Assembly (NCBI GenBank): GCA_964636275.1
Contig: CAZWRN010000004.1
Coordinates: forward strand, 1 to 64,000
Length of the DNA stretch: 64,000 nt
From: CAZWRN01 sp964636275
Lineage (GTDB): Bacteria; Patescibacteriota; Microgenomatia; Daviesbacterales; UBA10151
Reading direction: 5' to 3'
Within the stretch, counting starts at the first letter, position 1. Every line of letters starts with the position of its first letter. The position numbers and the translations under genes were made by a program. Shown piece after piece: positions 17,519 through 27,360 of this stretch. The notes beneath the pieces were generated by a model that worked only from the letters and a program-made list of their open reading frames with translations, was not told where the DNA came from and made no database searches.

Positions 17519-20500
17519 TATCTTCTTTGATAGATTGCCACATCCTGATTGTCAAATATCTTTTCAACTCCCAATCGACCTTCATCTACCTTAACGTTCA
17601 TTTGTTTGGGTATATAAATATACTTTATATCATTCTTTTCAAGCAATACTTGCGAATTATTATTTCCTTTCAAAATTTCTCTTGTAGCATTTACCCTTGG
17701 CAAACTATCTATATTGAGAATCTCCAAATTGACTGAATCCGCAACAAAAGAAGGCTTGCCAGAAAAGGCACTGACATAAGATGTCGATGTATAGGCAAAC
17801 AAGGGCTTTGGGGCTCCAAACCGTGCATTCAGCCTTTCATCATACACCGGTGACATGACTACACCTTCTGGTTTTAATTTTAAAATGTTTAATGCTTCGA
17901 TTTCAGTAACAGCCAACTTTGCCGGCGGTCTTTTTGGCAGATAGTGTACCAAGGTACTCATAGTTGTTGGTACGGTCAAAAAAACTATCAGTAAAACCAG
18001 GACAGGGCTAATGAATTTAGGGATTTTAAACAACCATTTTGCTAAAACAAGTCCGGTGAGTAATGATTGCAACATCAATGAATAATAGAAAAACTGAACA
18101 ATATTCCAGTTGGTTCCTGCCTGAAGAAACAACATCGGAAGAATAAAACCTATTAAAGATAATAAACTAATTAAACCGAACTTTCTGTAAGGGGTGGTAT
18201 CTGTATATGAAAAAATTCTCAACCCCATGTTGCCTACCAGAAAAATCATTATCGCTACTCCCATGGCCATCCATTCTTTATACCAAACCCCTGACTGCAT
18301 CGTTAAAAGCAATCGTGGCCAAAAAAGTCGATCCTCAAATTCCAACATAGTCCTGACCAACCAGAACGGTGAAAAACTAATGAGACTATTACTTGATGAG
18401 TTGTTTGGTAAAAAGACAATCAGTGACAAGACAGCAACCAGTACAGACATGACTAAAAACCACCATTTACCCTTAACCAATTTAACCAAAGATACCAGTC
18501 CTAAAGCAGACAGCAATAAAACACCAGCATAAGCTTTAAATTCAATTAATGTCCCCCAGAGTAATATCAGCAGCAAACCCTTTTTAAATACTTCCCTTTT
18601 TTGATTGAAATCAAAAGAATAATATATATATAGTCCCGCAAATAATAAAAATATTGAGCTAGCAAAAGGTGGATTGAGTAAAGTCGATATCGATTGCTGA
18701 GCCCAAAAAGTTGTCTCCCCTCCAAATGATCCATTCCTAAAAAATGAGACTAGCCAACCAAAACTTCCACCAAAGTAAATGAAAAACAGGGCTAATAATC
18801 CAGCCAACTTTGATCTAGACCAGGAATAATCAAGCTTTCTTGCTAACAACACAACCAAATGATATGCCATCAAGCCAATTCCTAAACTAAGTAACAACGG
18901 GAAAAATCTAAATAACAGATTTTGCGCATCAACCCCCAGAAGCTTAACTATCTGAGCTAAAACTAGATCATAAAAATAGTGATAATTTTCAAGCTTTTGG
19001 CCTGCAAAAATAAAATTATCAGGAGGTACTTTTTCAGTTAATGCATTAATTAGCTGCAAATGCCAAATACCATCATGTCCATTTGGTCCCCAATACCCAT
19101 AACCATAATTAAATAACAACCCGTTTTTAACCTGCGTTAACATCCAGGTTATCGATCCTACCCCAACAATCAACCAAGCGAACACATCGGTTTTTTCAAT
19201 TAAAATTTTATTTGGACCAACTTTCTTATAAAATCCTACTCCTAATGCCACCACTGGAATCAACCATAAAGCCATCTCAACTCTCATCCAGGCCAATACA
19301 AATGCCAACAAACTAAAGATCGCCATCCCAACCGGTACTGACAACAACAATCGGCGAGACAAAACAAATCCAGGAAAAATCAAAAACAGCAACACAAAAA
19401 TCAAAAATTTAAACCCGTCTAGAAATAGTCCGGGTAATACTTTTGCCCATTCCACGTAGGAAACAAAATCCGCTTCATTTTGATACACTACTTGATTTGA
19501 TTTTTGGGAAGATTCAACCGCATTTAATATTGCTGTAGCAATGGTTTTAATTTCATCATCAACCCGAATATCGTTGGATAAAAATGTAATAGTCCGACTG
19601 AGCCCTGCGCCATTTACATAAGAGATCTTTAATCCTTCCACTGTTTTCTCCGACTTAAATTCTGTAACAACACCTTCATCGATCACCCATTTAGTCCCAT
19701 AATTTATCTCATCAATTGCCTGATTGGCACTAAAACCCAGCTTCAATCCATCACAAGCTTTGGCATAACACGCCTCTTCTACTCCATCATTAAACTGCCG
19801 AAGATCTCTGACAACTACACCTTCATTGTTTACAAACAATCCAACCCTGTATCTATCGGTCTGATACCAGACCACTTTACCATCACTTCCTAATGGATCA
19901 TCAGAAAAAATTTCCAGCTTAGGTGATATTTTGGGATTTGCTTTACGGTACGCTTGACCAAAACGTTCCATTGTAACTACTTGGGTATTAGTCAGACCAG
20001 CTACATATTCCACCTGCTTGGAATATTCTTCACCAAATTGTTTCCAATCAAAATCATTTTCTAATCCCACTACCAGCTGTGGATAAGGTGATACCAACTT
20101 TTTAAAATAATCTATTCCCAAATCATGCAAAATATAGTCATTAGCCTGAACAGAAAATGTACTTTCAAAAACACTATTTCCATACCCATTGAAAGGATCT
20201 CTGGCAGCCCACTGTATAGTTGTAATTCCAATCTTTTCTTTCTCAGAAGAGGCTGGCATTAGAGCATTCTTTTTACTTGGATAAAACGGTGAAGACCAAT
20301 ACTGCCCCCAGACCTGGTAACCATCAGTTGAAAATTGATCAGCCACATCCATATTCATCTCAACCTGGTATTTATCTTTCATATATTGCAGTGAATATGC
20401 ATCAATCCACCAGGCACCAACTGATTTAGGATAACGACCAAAAATAGATTTATATTGGGACATTGCAGTATCAATCAGCTTCAGACGGTCTTCGGGAGAA

Positions 20501-20904
20501 TATCCAATTACCAGTACAGATTTGGCAAAATGCCAGTTGGGGCTCTGATTGTAAATTACCCCCGAATCGTTGGTTAGTGTCGGTGTGACCTCCAAGAACA
20601 AACCAACCTCTTGTTTTGAATTTAGATTTTTTAAAAATTCCTGAACAGTATTATTTTTAAGTGCATCATAGCGCACCATCCAGGTAGCCTCAATGTTTTT
20701 ACTATTGATCAGTTCATACTGTTTTTGGGGTGTTTCTAAAATTGAATAAGGATAACTCCAAAAATCTTCACCCCGGATTGGATTGACGATAGTTATCTGC
20801 TTTTGTTCCTGGGCTGATACAGCCGGAACAAAAATTATACTTATTATCAATATTAATAATGCTGCTAATAATTTAGACACTTCTAAAACTCCTAATCGTT
20901 TCAA
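17518..20904 (-). CDS. 1128-aa fusion: extracytoplasmic barrel-like domain plus GT-C-like membrane domain
   Basis: A signal-anchor at about 12-31 (ends VPAVSAQ) precedes about 465 extracytoplasmic residues. Text such as RYPKSVGAWWIDAYSLQYM, NMDVADQFSTDG and RDPFNGYG is reminiscent of polysaccharide-deacetylase/GH57-like beta-alpha barrels, but the metal-binding motifs of active deacetylases are not evident. From about residue 497 a polytopic domain follows, with a GT-C-like outer loop GPNGHDGIWHLQLINAL and ENYHYFYDLVLAQ. It could bind or trim a glycan that the membrane part extends. It overlaps the flippase gene upstream by 32 nt and the 16160 gene downstream by 1 nt. The barrel assignment is inference. 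Confidence 0.55.
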   Translation of the reverse strand: MKRLGVLEVSKLLAALLILIISIIFVPAVSAQEQKQITIVNPIRGEDFWSYPYSILETPQKQYELINSKNIEATWMVRYDALKNNTVQEFLKNLNSKQEVGLFLEVTPTLTNDSGVIYNQSPNWHFAKSVLVIGYSPEDRLKLIDTAMSQYKSIFGRYPKSVGAWWIDAYSLQYMKDKYQVEMNMDVADQFSTDGYQVWGQYWSSPFYPSKKNALMPASSEKEKIGITTIQWAARDPFNGYGNSVFESTFSVQANDYILHDLGIDYFKKLVSPYPQLVVGLENDFDWKQFGEEYSKQVEYVAGLTNTQVVTMERFGQAYRKANPKISPKLEIFSDDPLGSDGKVVWYQTDRYRVGLFVNNEGVVVRDLRQFNDGVEEACYAKACDGLKLGFSANQAIDEINYGTKWVIDEGVVTEFKSEKTVEGLKISYVNGAGLSRTITFLSNDIRVDDEIKTIATAILNAVESSQKSNQVVYQNEADFVSYVEWAKVLPGLFLDGFKFLIFVLLFLIFPGFVLSRRLLLSVPVGMAIFSLLAFVLAWMRVEMALWLIPVVALGVGFYKKVGPNKILIEKTDVFAWLIVGVGSITWMLTQVKNGLLFNYGYGYWGPNGHDGIWHLQLINALTEKVPPDNFIFAGQKLENYHYFYDLVLAQIVKLLGVDAQNLLFRFFPLLLSLGIGLMAYHLVVLLARKLDYSWSRSKLAGLLALFFIYFGGSFGWLVSFFRNGSFGGETTFWAQQSISTLLNPPFASSIFLLFAGLYIYYSFDFNQKREVFKKGLLLILLWGTLIEFKAYAGVLLLSALGLVSLVKLVKGKWWFLVMSVLVAVLSLIVFLPNNSSSNSLISFSPFWLVRTMLEFEDRLFWPRLLLTMQSGVWYKEWMAMGVAIMIFLVGNMGLRIFSYTDTTPYRKFGLISLLSLIGFILPMLFLQAGTNWNIVQFFYYSLMLQSLLTGLVLAKWLFKIPKFISPVLVLLIVFLTVPTTMSTLVHYLPKRPPAKLAVTEIEALNILKLKPEGVVMSPVYDERLNARFGAPKPLFAYTSTSYVSAFSGKPSFVADSVNLEILNIDSLPRVNATREILKGNNNSQVLLEKNDIKYIYIPKQMNVKVDEGRLGVEKIFDNQDVAIYQRR

Positions 20905-22303
20905 ATATTTTATTTTTTGCCAAAACGAAGATACTAATACTATAAAGTAGTATTCCAGCTATAATCAAACCGACTAAGACAAAAATATTTTTTGGTAAAT
21001 ACAACGAAATAAGATATAGCAGAATAGCCATCACTGCGGAAGCTAAAAAAGGTTTAAATAAAGTCCCTATCACATCAATATCAAGCATCCTACTCACCAA
21101 TACAATCGGTATTATTGAAGTAAATGAGATTAGCAAATAGGCTACAGCCACACCGGTATAATCAAAATAAATTGCAAAAATTGGGGCTAAAATCCAGGTT
21201 AACAGAGTCCACATAACCATTAGAATTAGAGTGATTTTTATCTTTCCAATGGCATTTAAGACGTTGGTAAAGGTTGTAGAAGGAATTGCCCAAAAAGAGG
21301 CAAAAACAAATATGTATATTAAATGCATTGTTGGTTGGAATTTTTGTTTACCCATAACTTCGATAAATACTGGAAGTACAGCCAAAATCCCGAAAAGTAC
21401 TGGATACAATAAAATCACCGTTAAAAAAAGTGCTTTTTCAACTATTACTTTCAAGGCATCTTTATCATGTTGTAAACGGGAAAAAGCCGGGAATGTTACC
21501 CTGATTACAATACTCATAACTTCTAAAGGCCGATTGGCAATTCCCTGTGCCCAACTGATATATCCAGTTTTTTCACTACCCAAAATGAAAGCTGTAATTA
21601 ATGGTGTGAGTCGATCTTTAAGCAAGGCTAAAATGGAATTTAGTTGAAAAGGCACCCCAAAATGAAATAGTGCTTTTGCGGATTCTTTCGAATAACCTAT
21701 TCTTATTCTCCAGGGGGCTAATATATATATAGTAACTACCCCAATCACTCTTTGGGCCAAAACTGCCCAGACAAACGCCCAAATACCATAGTTATTAAAG
21801 CTTAAGTAAATCAATAAACCATTAAAGACTATCGCTTCCACAATATCAGTCCACACAACCCGTTCAAATCTCAGATCTCGTTCTAATAAAACGCTGGGGA
21901 TTACTTTTAATGATGTTAAGAAAAAACCGACCGCCAGTACCCGTATCAACCACATCCCCCCTTCATCAAAATTGTAATAAGTAGCTAGCGAAGGCGCTGC
22001 CAACCAAATAGCTAGGCAGATGACCAAGGCAACAACCTCTTGAATCAGAAAAGTTGTTTTTAAATCATGTTCAGTTACTTCCTTCTTTTGAATTATTGCG
22101 CCAGCAAGTCCAAAGTCTGAAAAATAACTAAAAAATGCTAATATGCCTGATGCTATAACGAAAATACCCAACAACGAAAATGGCAGGATAGAGGCCAAAA
22201 CAACATAGATAGTTAAGAAATTTATAACATCAAGAATAGTTTTTCTCAGTGTTAAACTTAAAAAACCTCTGGTTAACTTCTTATTAATAGTCTGTATATC
22301 CAT
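20873..22303 (-). CDS. Wzx-type polysaccharide flippase (MOP/MVF superfamily)
   Basis: 476 residues from the ATG at 22303, which overlaps the upstream stop as TGATG. Twelve to fourteen membrane segments start after MDIQTINKKLTRGFLSLTLRK. Family features include the amphipathic start, FSDFGLAGAIIQKKEVTEHDL, FGVPFQLNSILALLKDRLTPLI and NRPLEVMSIVIRVTFPAFSRLQ, which match RfbX/Wzx exporters. It would flip an undecaprenyl-diphosphate-linked oligosaccharide to the outer face, where the GT-C enzymes act. No Wzy polymerase was recognised nearby. The 3' end overlaps the 1128-aa gene by 32 nt. Confidence 0.8.
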   Translation of the reverse strand: MDIQTINKKLTRGFLSLTLRKTILDVINFLTIYVVLASILPFSLLGIFVIASGILAFFSYFSDFGLAGAIIQKKEVTEHDLKTTFLIQEVVALVICLAIWLAAPSLATYYNFDEGGMWLIRVLAVGFFLTSLKVIPSVLLERDLRFERVVWTDIVEAIVFNGLLIYLSFNNYGIWAFVWAVLAQRVIGVVTIYILAPWRIRIGYSKESAKALFHFGVPFQLNSILALLKDRLTPLITAFILGSEKTGYISWAQGIANRPLEVMSIVIRVTFPAFSRLQHDKDALKVIVEKALFLTVILLYPVLFGILAVLPVFIEVMGKQKFQPTMHLIYIFVFASFWAIPSTTFTNVLNAIGKIKITLILMVMWTLLTWILAPIFAIYFDYTGVAVAYLLISFTSIIPIVLVSRMLDIDVIGTLFKPFLASAVMAILLYLISLYLPKNIFVLVGLIIAGILLYSISIFVLAKNKIFETIRSFRSV

Positions 22304-24009
22304 CAGCTTAAAACCACCTTTCTGGCTCTTTTCCAATAGATAAATATGATCAATAGGACACCTGAAATTATAGTTATAATATTGGCTATTATTCTTATGG
22401 GGGTATTAAACAATTTTCCATAAACTGAATATTCCCCTGGAGGCAGATCTATTCTCAATCTTCCCCAATGGTTTTCGTCCGAATGAGGGTACTCTTTTCC
22501 ATTGACAAAAACTTTCCAGTTTGGATATTCAATAATTGGTATCTCCACATTGGCTGTCTCATCAACTTTGATAGTAAAGGTGAAACTATCAGAAGCCACC
22601 TGATAATTTTCGGGATCCGCTTTACCGGAACGAATCTCAGGTTCAAAAGGAGCTCTAGCTTGAGGTTCGTAATAAGCAGCTTTTGGCAAATAATCCAAAA
22701 GCCCGGCTTTTTGCTGAATCTCCCATAAAGGATCTGATAGTTTTTGATTATCATCAATCCATGGATAAAAATCCTTTGGAACAAAAAACTGCCAATTTAA
22801 AAAGAAAGTTACAAGTACCAAGATACAAGAAACAAGAAACTGAATTTTTCTAGGTAATACAAAAACGACGAATCCACCTATTAAACTTGACGTAAAAATG
22901 GCTAGTGATAAAAATCGCCAGGGAAACTGCGCATATTGAATAGCACCCACGGCTTCCCAGATAAAGGCTGATTTGTTGTGCATGAAAAAAAGTGAGATGC
23001 CAAACAACCCTGTCATTAAGATCGCAATAAGCGTTTCTATTTTGATTAAGCTTTTTCTATGTTGAATCAGAATCCAAAGGAAAATAAATCCGGCCGCTAC
23101 GACCAACCACCAATGAGGCCAACCTACCTGAAATGAGATAGTATCTCCATTGCCAAAAACACTGGCTCCATAATCCCAGGTTCGTTCAAAAAATATTTGC
23201 GGCACAGTGACGAAATGAGCCCGAAAATCGCTCCCTCCTTCGAGCAAAGTCTCAGTTCGAACTAAATCCTTTTCCAGAAAAACTGGTAAGACAAAAAAAG
23301 CAGCTAAGCCAATCCCCAATAAGCCAGCTATGACGACCGGTTTAAGTTTGTGGAAGTTGAATGCTGCAAGCTGAAAGCTAATCAGTAAAATCCAAATCCC
23401 TAAAACTGGAATGAAAAACATCGTCATAATGTTGTGACACATCAAAAATAGTGCCAGAGAAACTGACGCTCCAATAAAGTTACCGATGGTTCTTTGCTGA
23501 ATTAATTTAAGAAAATAGAAAAAAACAAATGGAATCACTGCTAGTGCAAAACTTTCTGCAATCGCGCCTCTGACATAACCATCCAACGCCCGATAAGGCG
23601 CAAATTGATACAATACTCCCGCTGTTAAACCAGCCCAGTCACCATACAGACGACGAGCCAAAAAATACATACCAAAACCACCGATAAAAAGTGGGATAAA
23701 AAATAAGACTTTAGCTGCACCGACAAAACCAAAAATATAACTGGCAACACCGCCAATATAGTAAGGCAGCACACTGTAATAGTTAAAAAGCGGATAACCA
23801 TTTCCATAGCCCATATCCGGGACCCATCGACAAGGGATCTGTCCAGTATCAAAACACTTTCTCATCTCAAAAATCCGCATCACTTGTAAATCATCATGGT
23901 GAAAAAAGTATCCCGGCATAAAAGTTGGCCAAACAATAAATCCAGTTAAAAGGATTAACAATACCAACTGTAAAAACATTAAAGGAAGTTTTTTAATCTT
24001 TTGTAGCAT
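22303..24009 (-). CDS. PTPS_related-type membrane protein (GT-C-like), tandem paralog 1
   Basis: 568 residues from the ATG at 24009, chosen because AAGGAG lies 7-8 nt upstream, one of the few clear Shine-Dalgarno sites here. The first outer loop has HHDDLQVMRIFEMRKCF (D39-D40), then QIPCRWVPDMGYGNGYP and LFNYYSVLPYYIGG, as in membrane proteins annotated '6-pyruvoyl-tetrahydropterin synthase related' (PF10131), which are GT-C-like and not pterin enzymes. Helices fill residues 80-420. A C-terminal beta domain (VEIPIIEYPNWKVFVNGKEY, LPPGEYSVYG) and a final helix follow. It overlaps its paralog upstream by 17 nt. Confidence 0.7.
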   Translation of the reverse strand: MLQKIKKLPLMFLQLVLLILLTGFIVWPTFMPGYFFHHDDLQVMRIFEMRKCFDTGQIPCRWVPDMGYGNGYPLFNYYSVLPYYIGGVASYIFGFVGAAKVLFFIPLFIGGFGMYFLARRLYGDWAGLTAGVLYQFAPYRALDGYVRGAIAESFALAVIPFVFFYFLKLIQQRTIGNFIGASVSLALFLMCHNIMTMFFIPVLGIWILLISFQLAAFNFHKLKPVVIAGLLGIGLAAFFVLPVFLEKDLVRTETLLEGGSDFRAHFVTVPQIFFERTWDYGASVFGNGDTISFQVGWPHWWLVVAAGFIFLWILIQHRKSLIKIETLIAILMTGLFGISLFFMHNKSAFIWEAVGAIQYAQFPWRFLSLAIFTSSLIGGFVVFVLPRKIQFLVSCILVLVTFFLNWQFFVPKDFYPWIDDNQKLSDPLWEIQQKAGLLDYLPKAAYYEPQARAPFEPEIRSGKADPENYQVASDSFTFTIKVDETANVEIPIIEYPNWKVFVNGKEYPHSDENHWGRLRIDLPPGEYSVYGKLFNTPIRIIANIITIISGVLLIIFIYWKRARKVVLS

Positions 24010-25777
24010 GTTTTTTCTCCTTATAGGCAACCCATCCCAAAAGTCCCAGTATCAAAACAGCAACTATTGTTGAAATATTTCCCATGGTTCGGATTGGGGT
24101 ATTTTCCAAATGAACATCAACTACATAATTCCCTGGAGGTAATTTAAATGTAATGAGTCCTAAACAAAATTCCTGACCCCGGCAATCATCATTCCAATGA
24201 TCAATAACCCAATATGTTTTGACTACTTTTGCCAAATCATCATTTTGAGCAACTTTCACAGTCATTCCAGGAAAATCAAATAATGGTAACCTCACCAAAG
24301 TGTCTTCAGTCACATTGATAAATCCATGTTGCCAGTCACTACCTTTATACCAGTTTCCGACTTGAGCTTGACCTTCTAAAATCTCTGGTTTCTCCGGTGC
24401 AGCTTGAATTGGTGGCAACTCTGCATAAATCGGTAGATAATCAAAAATACTAATCGTTAACTGTTTATTCCAAGAAGTCCCGGAAAATTTTTCCTGATCA
24501 GTAATTTTTTTCCAATCATGACCCTGGAAAAATGACAAATGAAGTGCCATCACACCCACTATCACTATAACACCTAAAAGATATTCAGCTTTTATTTTTC
24601 CAAACAGCTTTAGCTTAATATCCTCAGTATAAAAGATAGCAATCCCTCCCAAAACGCTAAGAAGAAAAACACTGTCAGACAAAAAACGCCAAGGGAACTG
24701 TAAATAAGCCAAAAATGGTAGCTTCTCCCAAATAAAAGAGGATTTTTGGTGAATCATAAACAAAACAAACAAAGCCAAACTAAATAATATTAGTGTTACA
24801 GCTGATAACTTTGGGTGTTTTTTAAACTGGACCAAAGCCAGCAATACAGCAACCAATGAAAACAGCGCATGAATCTGACCTGTTGAAAGTGACATCCCAT
24901 CCCATGGACCCCAGACAGATGATCCATACCCCCAATAATTGGAAACAAACAATTGATACAAAGATGCAAAATGCATCCGGTAATCAAAATATCCACCTAT
25001 TATCGTTTCCAAATGGACAAATGGTCTTTCCACAATAACTGGAAATATAAAAAACCCGGCTAATAATATACCTAAGACACCAAAACCAGCCAGCCAACCT
25101 ATCAATTTCACCCTTTTCTCTAAAACCAACCAAATTAATCCCCAGACAGCAGCCAAGGGTAAAAAAATCAACGGCATCAGATTGTGTGTCATGATTAATC
25201 CTCCGACTGAAAGAGCCAAAAAAATACCATACTTTTTTTGCTTGGTTTTTATAAACTGATAGATTGACCAAAAAATAAAGGGATAAAAACTCATCGCCCA
25301 ATATTCACTCATCGCACCTCTGACATAAACATTGGCAGCTTTATATGGAGCATATGTATATAAAACAGCAGCTACAAAGGCCGGCCATTTCCCCAGCCAA
25401 CTTTTTATAAAAAGATACATCCCCAATCCCCCAACTACAAACCCCAGCCCAAACATAATCTTAGTAACATCGATAAATTGCACCCCCAACTGAGCAATTG
25501 ATGTCCCTACATAGTAAGGACTCGGCGGATAAAAATTGAATTGCGGATACCCATATTGATATCCCATATCGGGAATCCATCGGCATGGGATCTGCAGATC
25601 TTTAAAACATTTATCCATCTGCTGAAACCTAAAAGCCTGAATATCATCATGCATCGAATATAAACCTGGCTGAACCAAATTTATAAATGATGGGACTATA
25701 ATCAAACAAAGCAACAAAAAAAGTCTGTTACTTTTAATAAAGTTCTTTAATTTGTCCCCGGCTGTCTGACTACTCAT
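23993..25777 (-). CDS. PTPS_related-type membrane protein (GT-C-like), tandem paralog 2
   Basis: 594 residues. The layout is the same as the downstream neighbour: SMHDDIQAFRFQQMDKCF (D44-D45), QIPCRWIPDMGYQYGYP, FNFYPPSPYYVG, YAPYKAANVYVRGAMSEYWA, a C-terminal beta domain (VRLPLFDFPGMTVKV, LPPGNYVVDVHLENTPIRTMGN) and a closing helix. The two genes look like an old tandem duplication. Predicted envelope glycosyltransferase; donor and acceptor unknown. The start codon overlaps the stop of the upstream GT-C gene (AATGA), indicating an operon. Confidence 0.7.
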   Translation of the reverse strand: MSSQTAGDKLKNFIKSNRLFLLLCLIIVPSFINLVQPGLYSMHDDIQAFRFQQMDKCFKDLQIPCRWIPDMGYQYGYPQFNFYPPSPYYVGTSIAQLGVQFIDVTKIMFGLGFVVGGLGMYLFIKSWLGKWPAFVAAVLYTYAPYKAANVYVRGAMSEYWAMSFYPFIFWSIYQFIKTKQKKYGIFLALSVGGLIMTHNLMPLIFLPLAAVWGLIWLVLEKRVKLIGWLAGFGVLGILLAGFFIFPVIVERPFVHLETIIGGYFDYRMHFASLYQLFVSNYWGYGSSVWGPWDGMSLSTGQIHALFSLVAVLLALVQFKKHPKLSAVTLILFSLALFVLFMIHQKSSFIWEKLPFLAYLQFPWRFLSDSVFLLSVLGGIAIFYTEDIKLKLFGKIKAEYLLGVIVIVGVMALHLSFFQGHDWKKITDQEKFSGTSWNKQLTISIFDYLPIYAELPPIQAAPEKPEILEGQAQVGNWYKGSDWQHGFINVTEDTLVRLPLFDFPGMTVKVAQNDDLAKVVKTYWVIDHWNDDCRGQEFCLGLITFKLPPGNYVVDVHLENTPIRTMGNISTIVAVLILGLLGWVAYKEKKHATKD

Positions 25778-27315
25778 TTAATAGTTGCTCCCTCTTTATA
25801 TATCACTCTAAACAGCATTGTTGCTTCTTGAAAACCATCTTCAGAGACAACTTTTGGATAAGTTTTAATAAGTTCTAAATTTTCACCAAATTTTGATTCC
25901 TGAGATTTATTGGCCACAAAAAAAGTTGGGTGTTCTTTGGCGGCATTATTTAGTTGTGCCGAAGGAGAACTTATACTTGGAATATAAGCAATACGTCGAT
26001 TTTTATCAGTATATATTTGTAAGCCTTCCGGCAATGTACCAAATCCTCCATCAGTCCCAACTACAATATCTTGATTCACACTTTGTTGATGCAGATAATC
26101 TGCAATTTCCTTTAATCCAAAACCTGCCGTCCACTGACGAAGATAACCATTCTTTTCAACCCTCGGCATAGGTGTATTTTCTATATCAAAATGCAAATAA
26201 TACAGATAATAACCCGGCCAAACCAGCATAATTAATGTAATTATTCCAAAAACTAACTTAAATGATATTCTCTTCATGGCCAACTGTACAACCTGATCGA
26301 TGCCGAAGGCTGCAAAGATTGTAAAATAGGTCACCGAAAATAAAATATAACGAGCAGTAAATGTTCGAAGTAAAGCCATCTCAATAAATAACGGAATAAA
26401 ACTAATCAGTAAAATCGCCATCAGATAAATATTTTTACGTATAATCGACAAAACAATACCCATACTAAGGAAGATTAAAAAAGGGTAACCCAAAAGTTTG
26501 GGGAACCAATCAGATAAGTCACCCAGATGCGGTATAAATGGATCCCAGGGCCTGAAAATTATGTCAAGAGGCGACAAAACATAATCCTGATTGCGGGAAT
26601 TCAAACTAGAAAAACTTGGCCCAAGCCGTAAAATATTGTATATAGCCATCGCAATGACCAATGCGATCAGCCACAATAAAGCCAGTTTTAAAATCCGTCC
26701 TTGTCTATTGGCTGCCTTAAAATTTAGAGTTATAGCAGTAAAAGGTACTGTCAGAATAGTAAAAAAAGCCGGTGTTTTGGTCAAAAGGGCACCTCCCAAT
26801 AAATAGCCGAGTATCATAGCCAGATCAAATCGCGGGTGGCGGATCAAAAGAAAAGCCAAATAGATCGACCAAACAGAAAAAGCAGTCAGCATCGAATCTG
26901 CCAAAGCCATCCGATCAAAAAACACAAAAAAAGGAGTAACAACGTACAAAAAAACTGACCACAAAGCTACACGTCCAGAGATTAAAGTTTTACTCAACAT
27001 AAATAACCCCAGCAACGTGATAAAACCAGACCCGACAGATAAAATTCTTCCGGCAAACAAGGGATCATTAAAGACTTTAAAAACTGGCATCATGACCCAC
27101 ATAAACAAGGGAGTTTTTCCATCCATCAAAGGCAAAAATCGCAAAGTTGGTTCAGATTTCATCACCTGAGCCCAACGAATGTAGATCGCCTCATCGGCAA
27201 ACACCGGCAAAAGGGTCAGATTTGGTAAACGAAGAATAAAATAAGCCAATACCAGTAATCCCAGTAAAAGCAAACTTATATAATTTTTTTGTAAATAACT
27301 TATAACTTTTGACAT
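25774..27315 (-). CDS. GT-C family (PMT_2-like) membrane glycosyltransferase
   Basis: 513 residues from the ATG at 27315; a GTG two codons earlier lies inside a heptamer repeat and is less likely. The first outer loop reads LPVFADEAIYIRWAQVM (D41-E42), then RFLPLMDGKTPLFMWVMMP, GALLTKTPAF and about ten helices, ending with a soluble tail of about 130 residues. The DEA-x-Y and DGKTPLF motifs match bacterial PMT_2/ArnT-like enzymes, which use polyprenyl-phosphate sugars at the outer face. It heads a coupled run with 23993, 22303, 20873, 17518 and 16160. Confidence 0.75.
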   Translation of the reverse strand: MSKVISYLQKNYISLLLLGLLVLAYFILRLPNLTLLPVFADEAIYIRWAQVMKSEPTLRFLPLMDGKTPLFMWVMMPVFKVFNDPLFAGRILSVGSGFITLLGLFMLSKTLISGRVALWSVFLYVVTPFFVFFDRMALADSMLTAFSVWSIYLAFLLIRHPRFDLAMILGYLLGGALLTKTPAFFTILTVPFTAITLNFKAANRQGRILKLALLWLIALVIAMAIYNILRLGPSFSSLNSRNQDYVLSPLDIIFRPWDPFIPHLGDLSDWFPKLLGYPFLIFLSMGIVLSIIRKNIYLMAILLISFIPLFIEMALLRTFTARYILFSVTYFTIFAAFGIDQVVQLAMKRISFKLVFGIITLIMLVWPGYYLYYLHFDIENTPMPRVEKNGYLRQWTAGFGLKEIADYLHQQSVNQDIVVGTDGGFGTLPEGLQIYTDKNRRIAYIPSISSPSAQLNNAAKEHPTFFVANKSQESKFGENLELIKTYPKVVSEDGFQEATMLFRVIYKEGATIK

Positions 27316-27360
27316 AATCACTAATCACTAATCACTAATCACTAATCACTAATCACTAAT
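27315..27360. repeat. Heptamer tandem repeat (TAATCAC), about 6.5 copies
   Basis: Perfect 7-bp units run from 27315 to 27360. On the minus strand the array encodes the last residues of the upstream gene (LVISD, then TAG at 27342-27344) and ends at the ATG of the downstream gene. The same units make up the hairpin arms at 1176-1250. Confidence 0.9.

Noticed and set aside
20873..22336. Start of the flippase at 22336 (extra MEKSQKGGFKL)
   Set aside because: The ATG at 22303 overlaps the upstream stop as TGATG and gives the usual short polar start of Wzx proteins.
27315..27360. CRISPR or protein-binding iteron array
   Set aside because: Perfect 7-bp units without spacers, overlapping coding sequence, are better described as a microsatellite.
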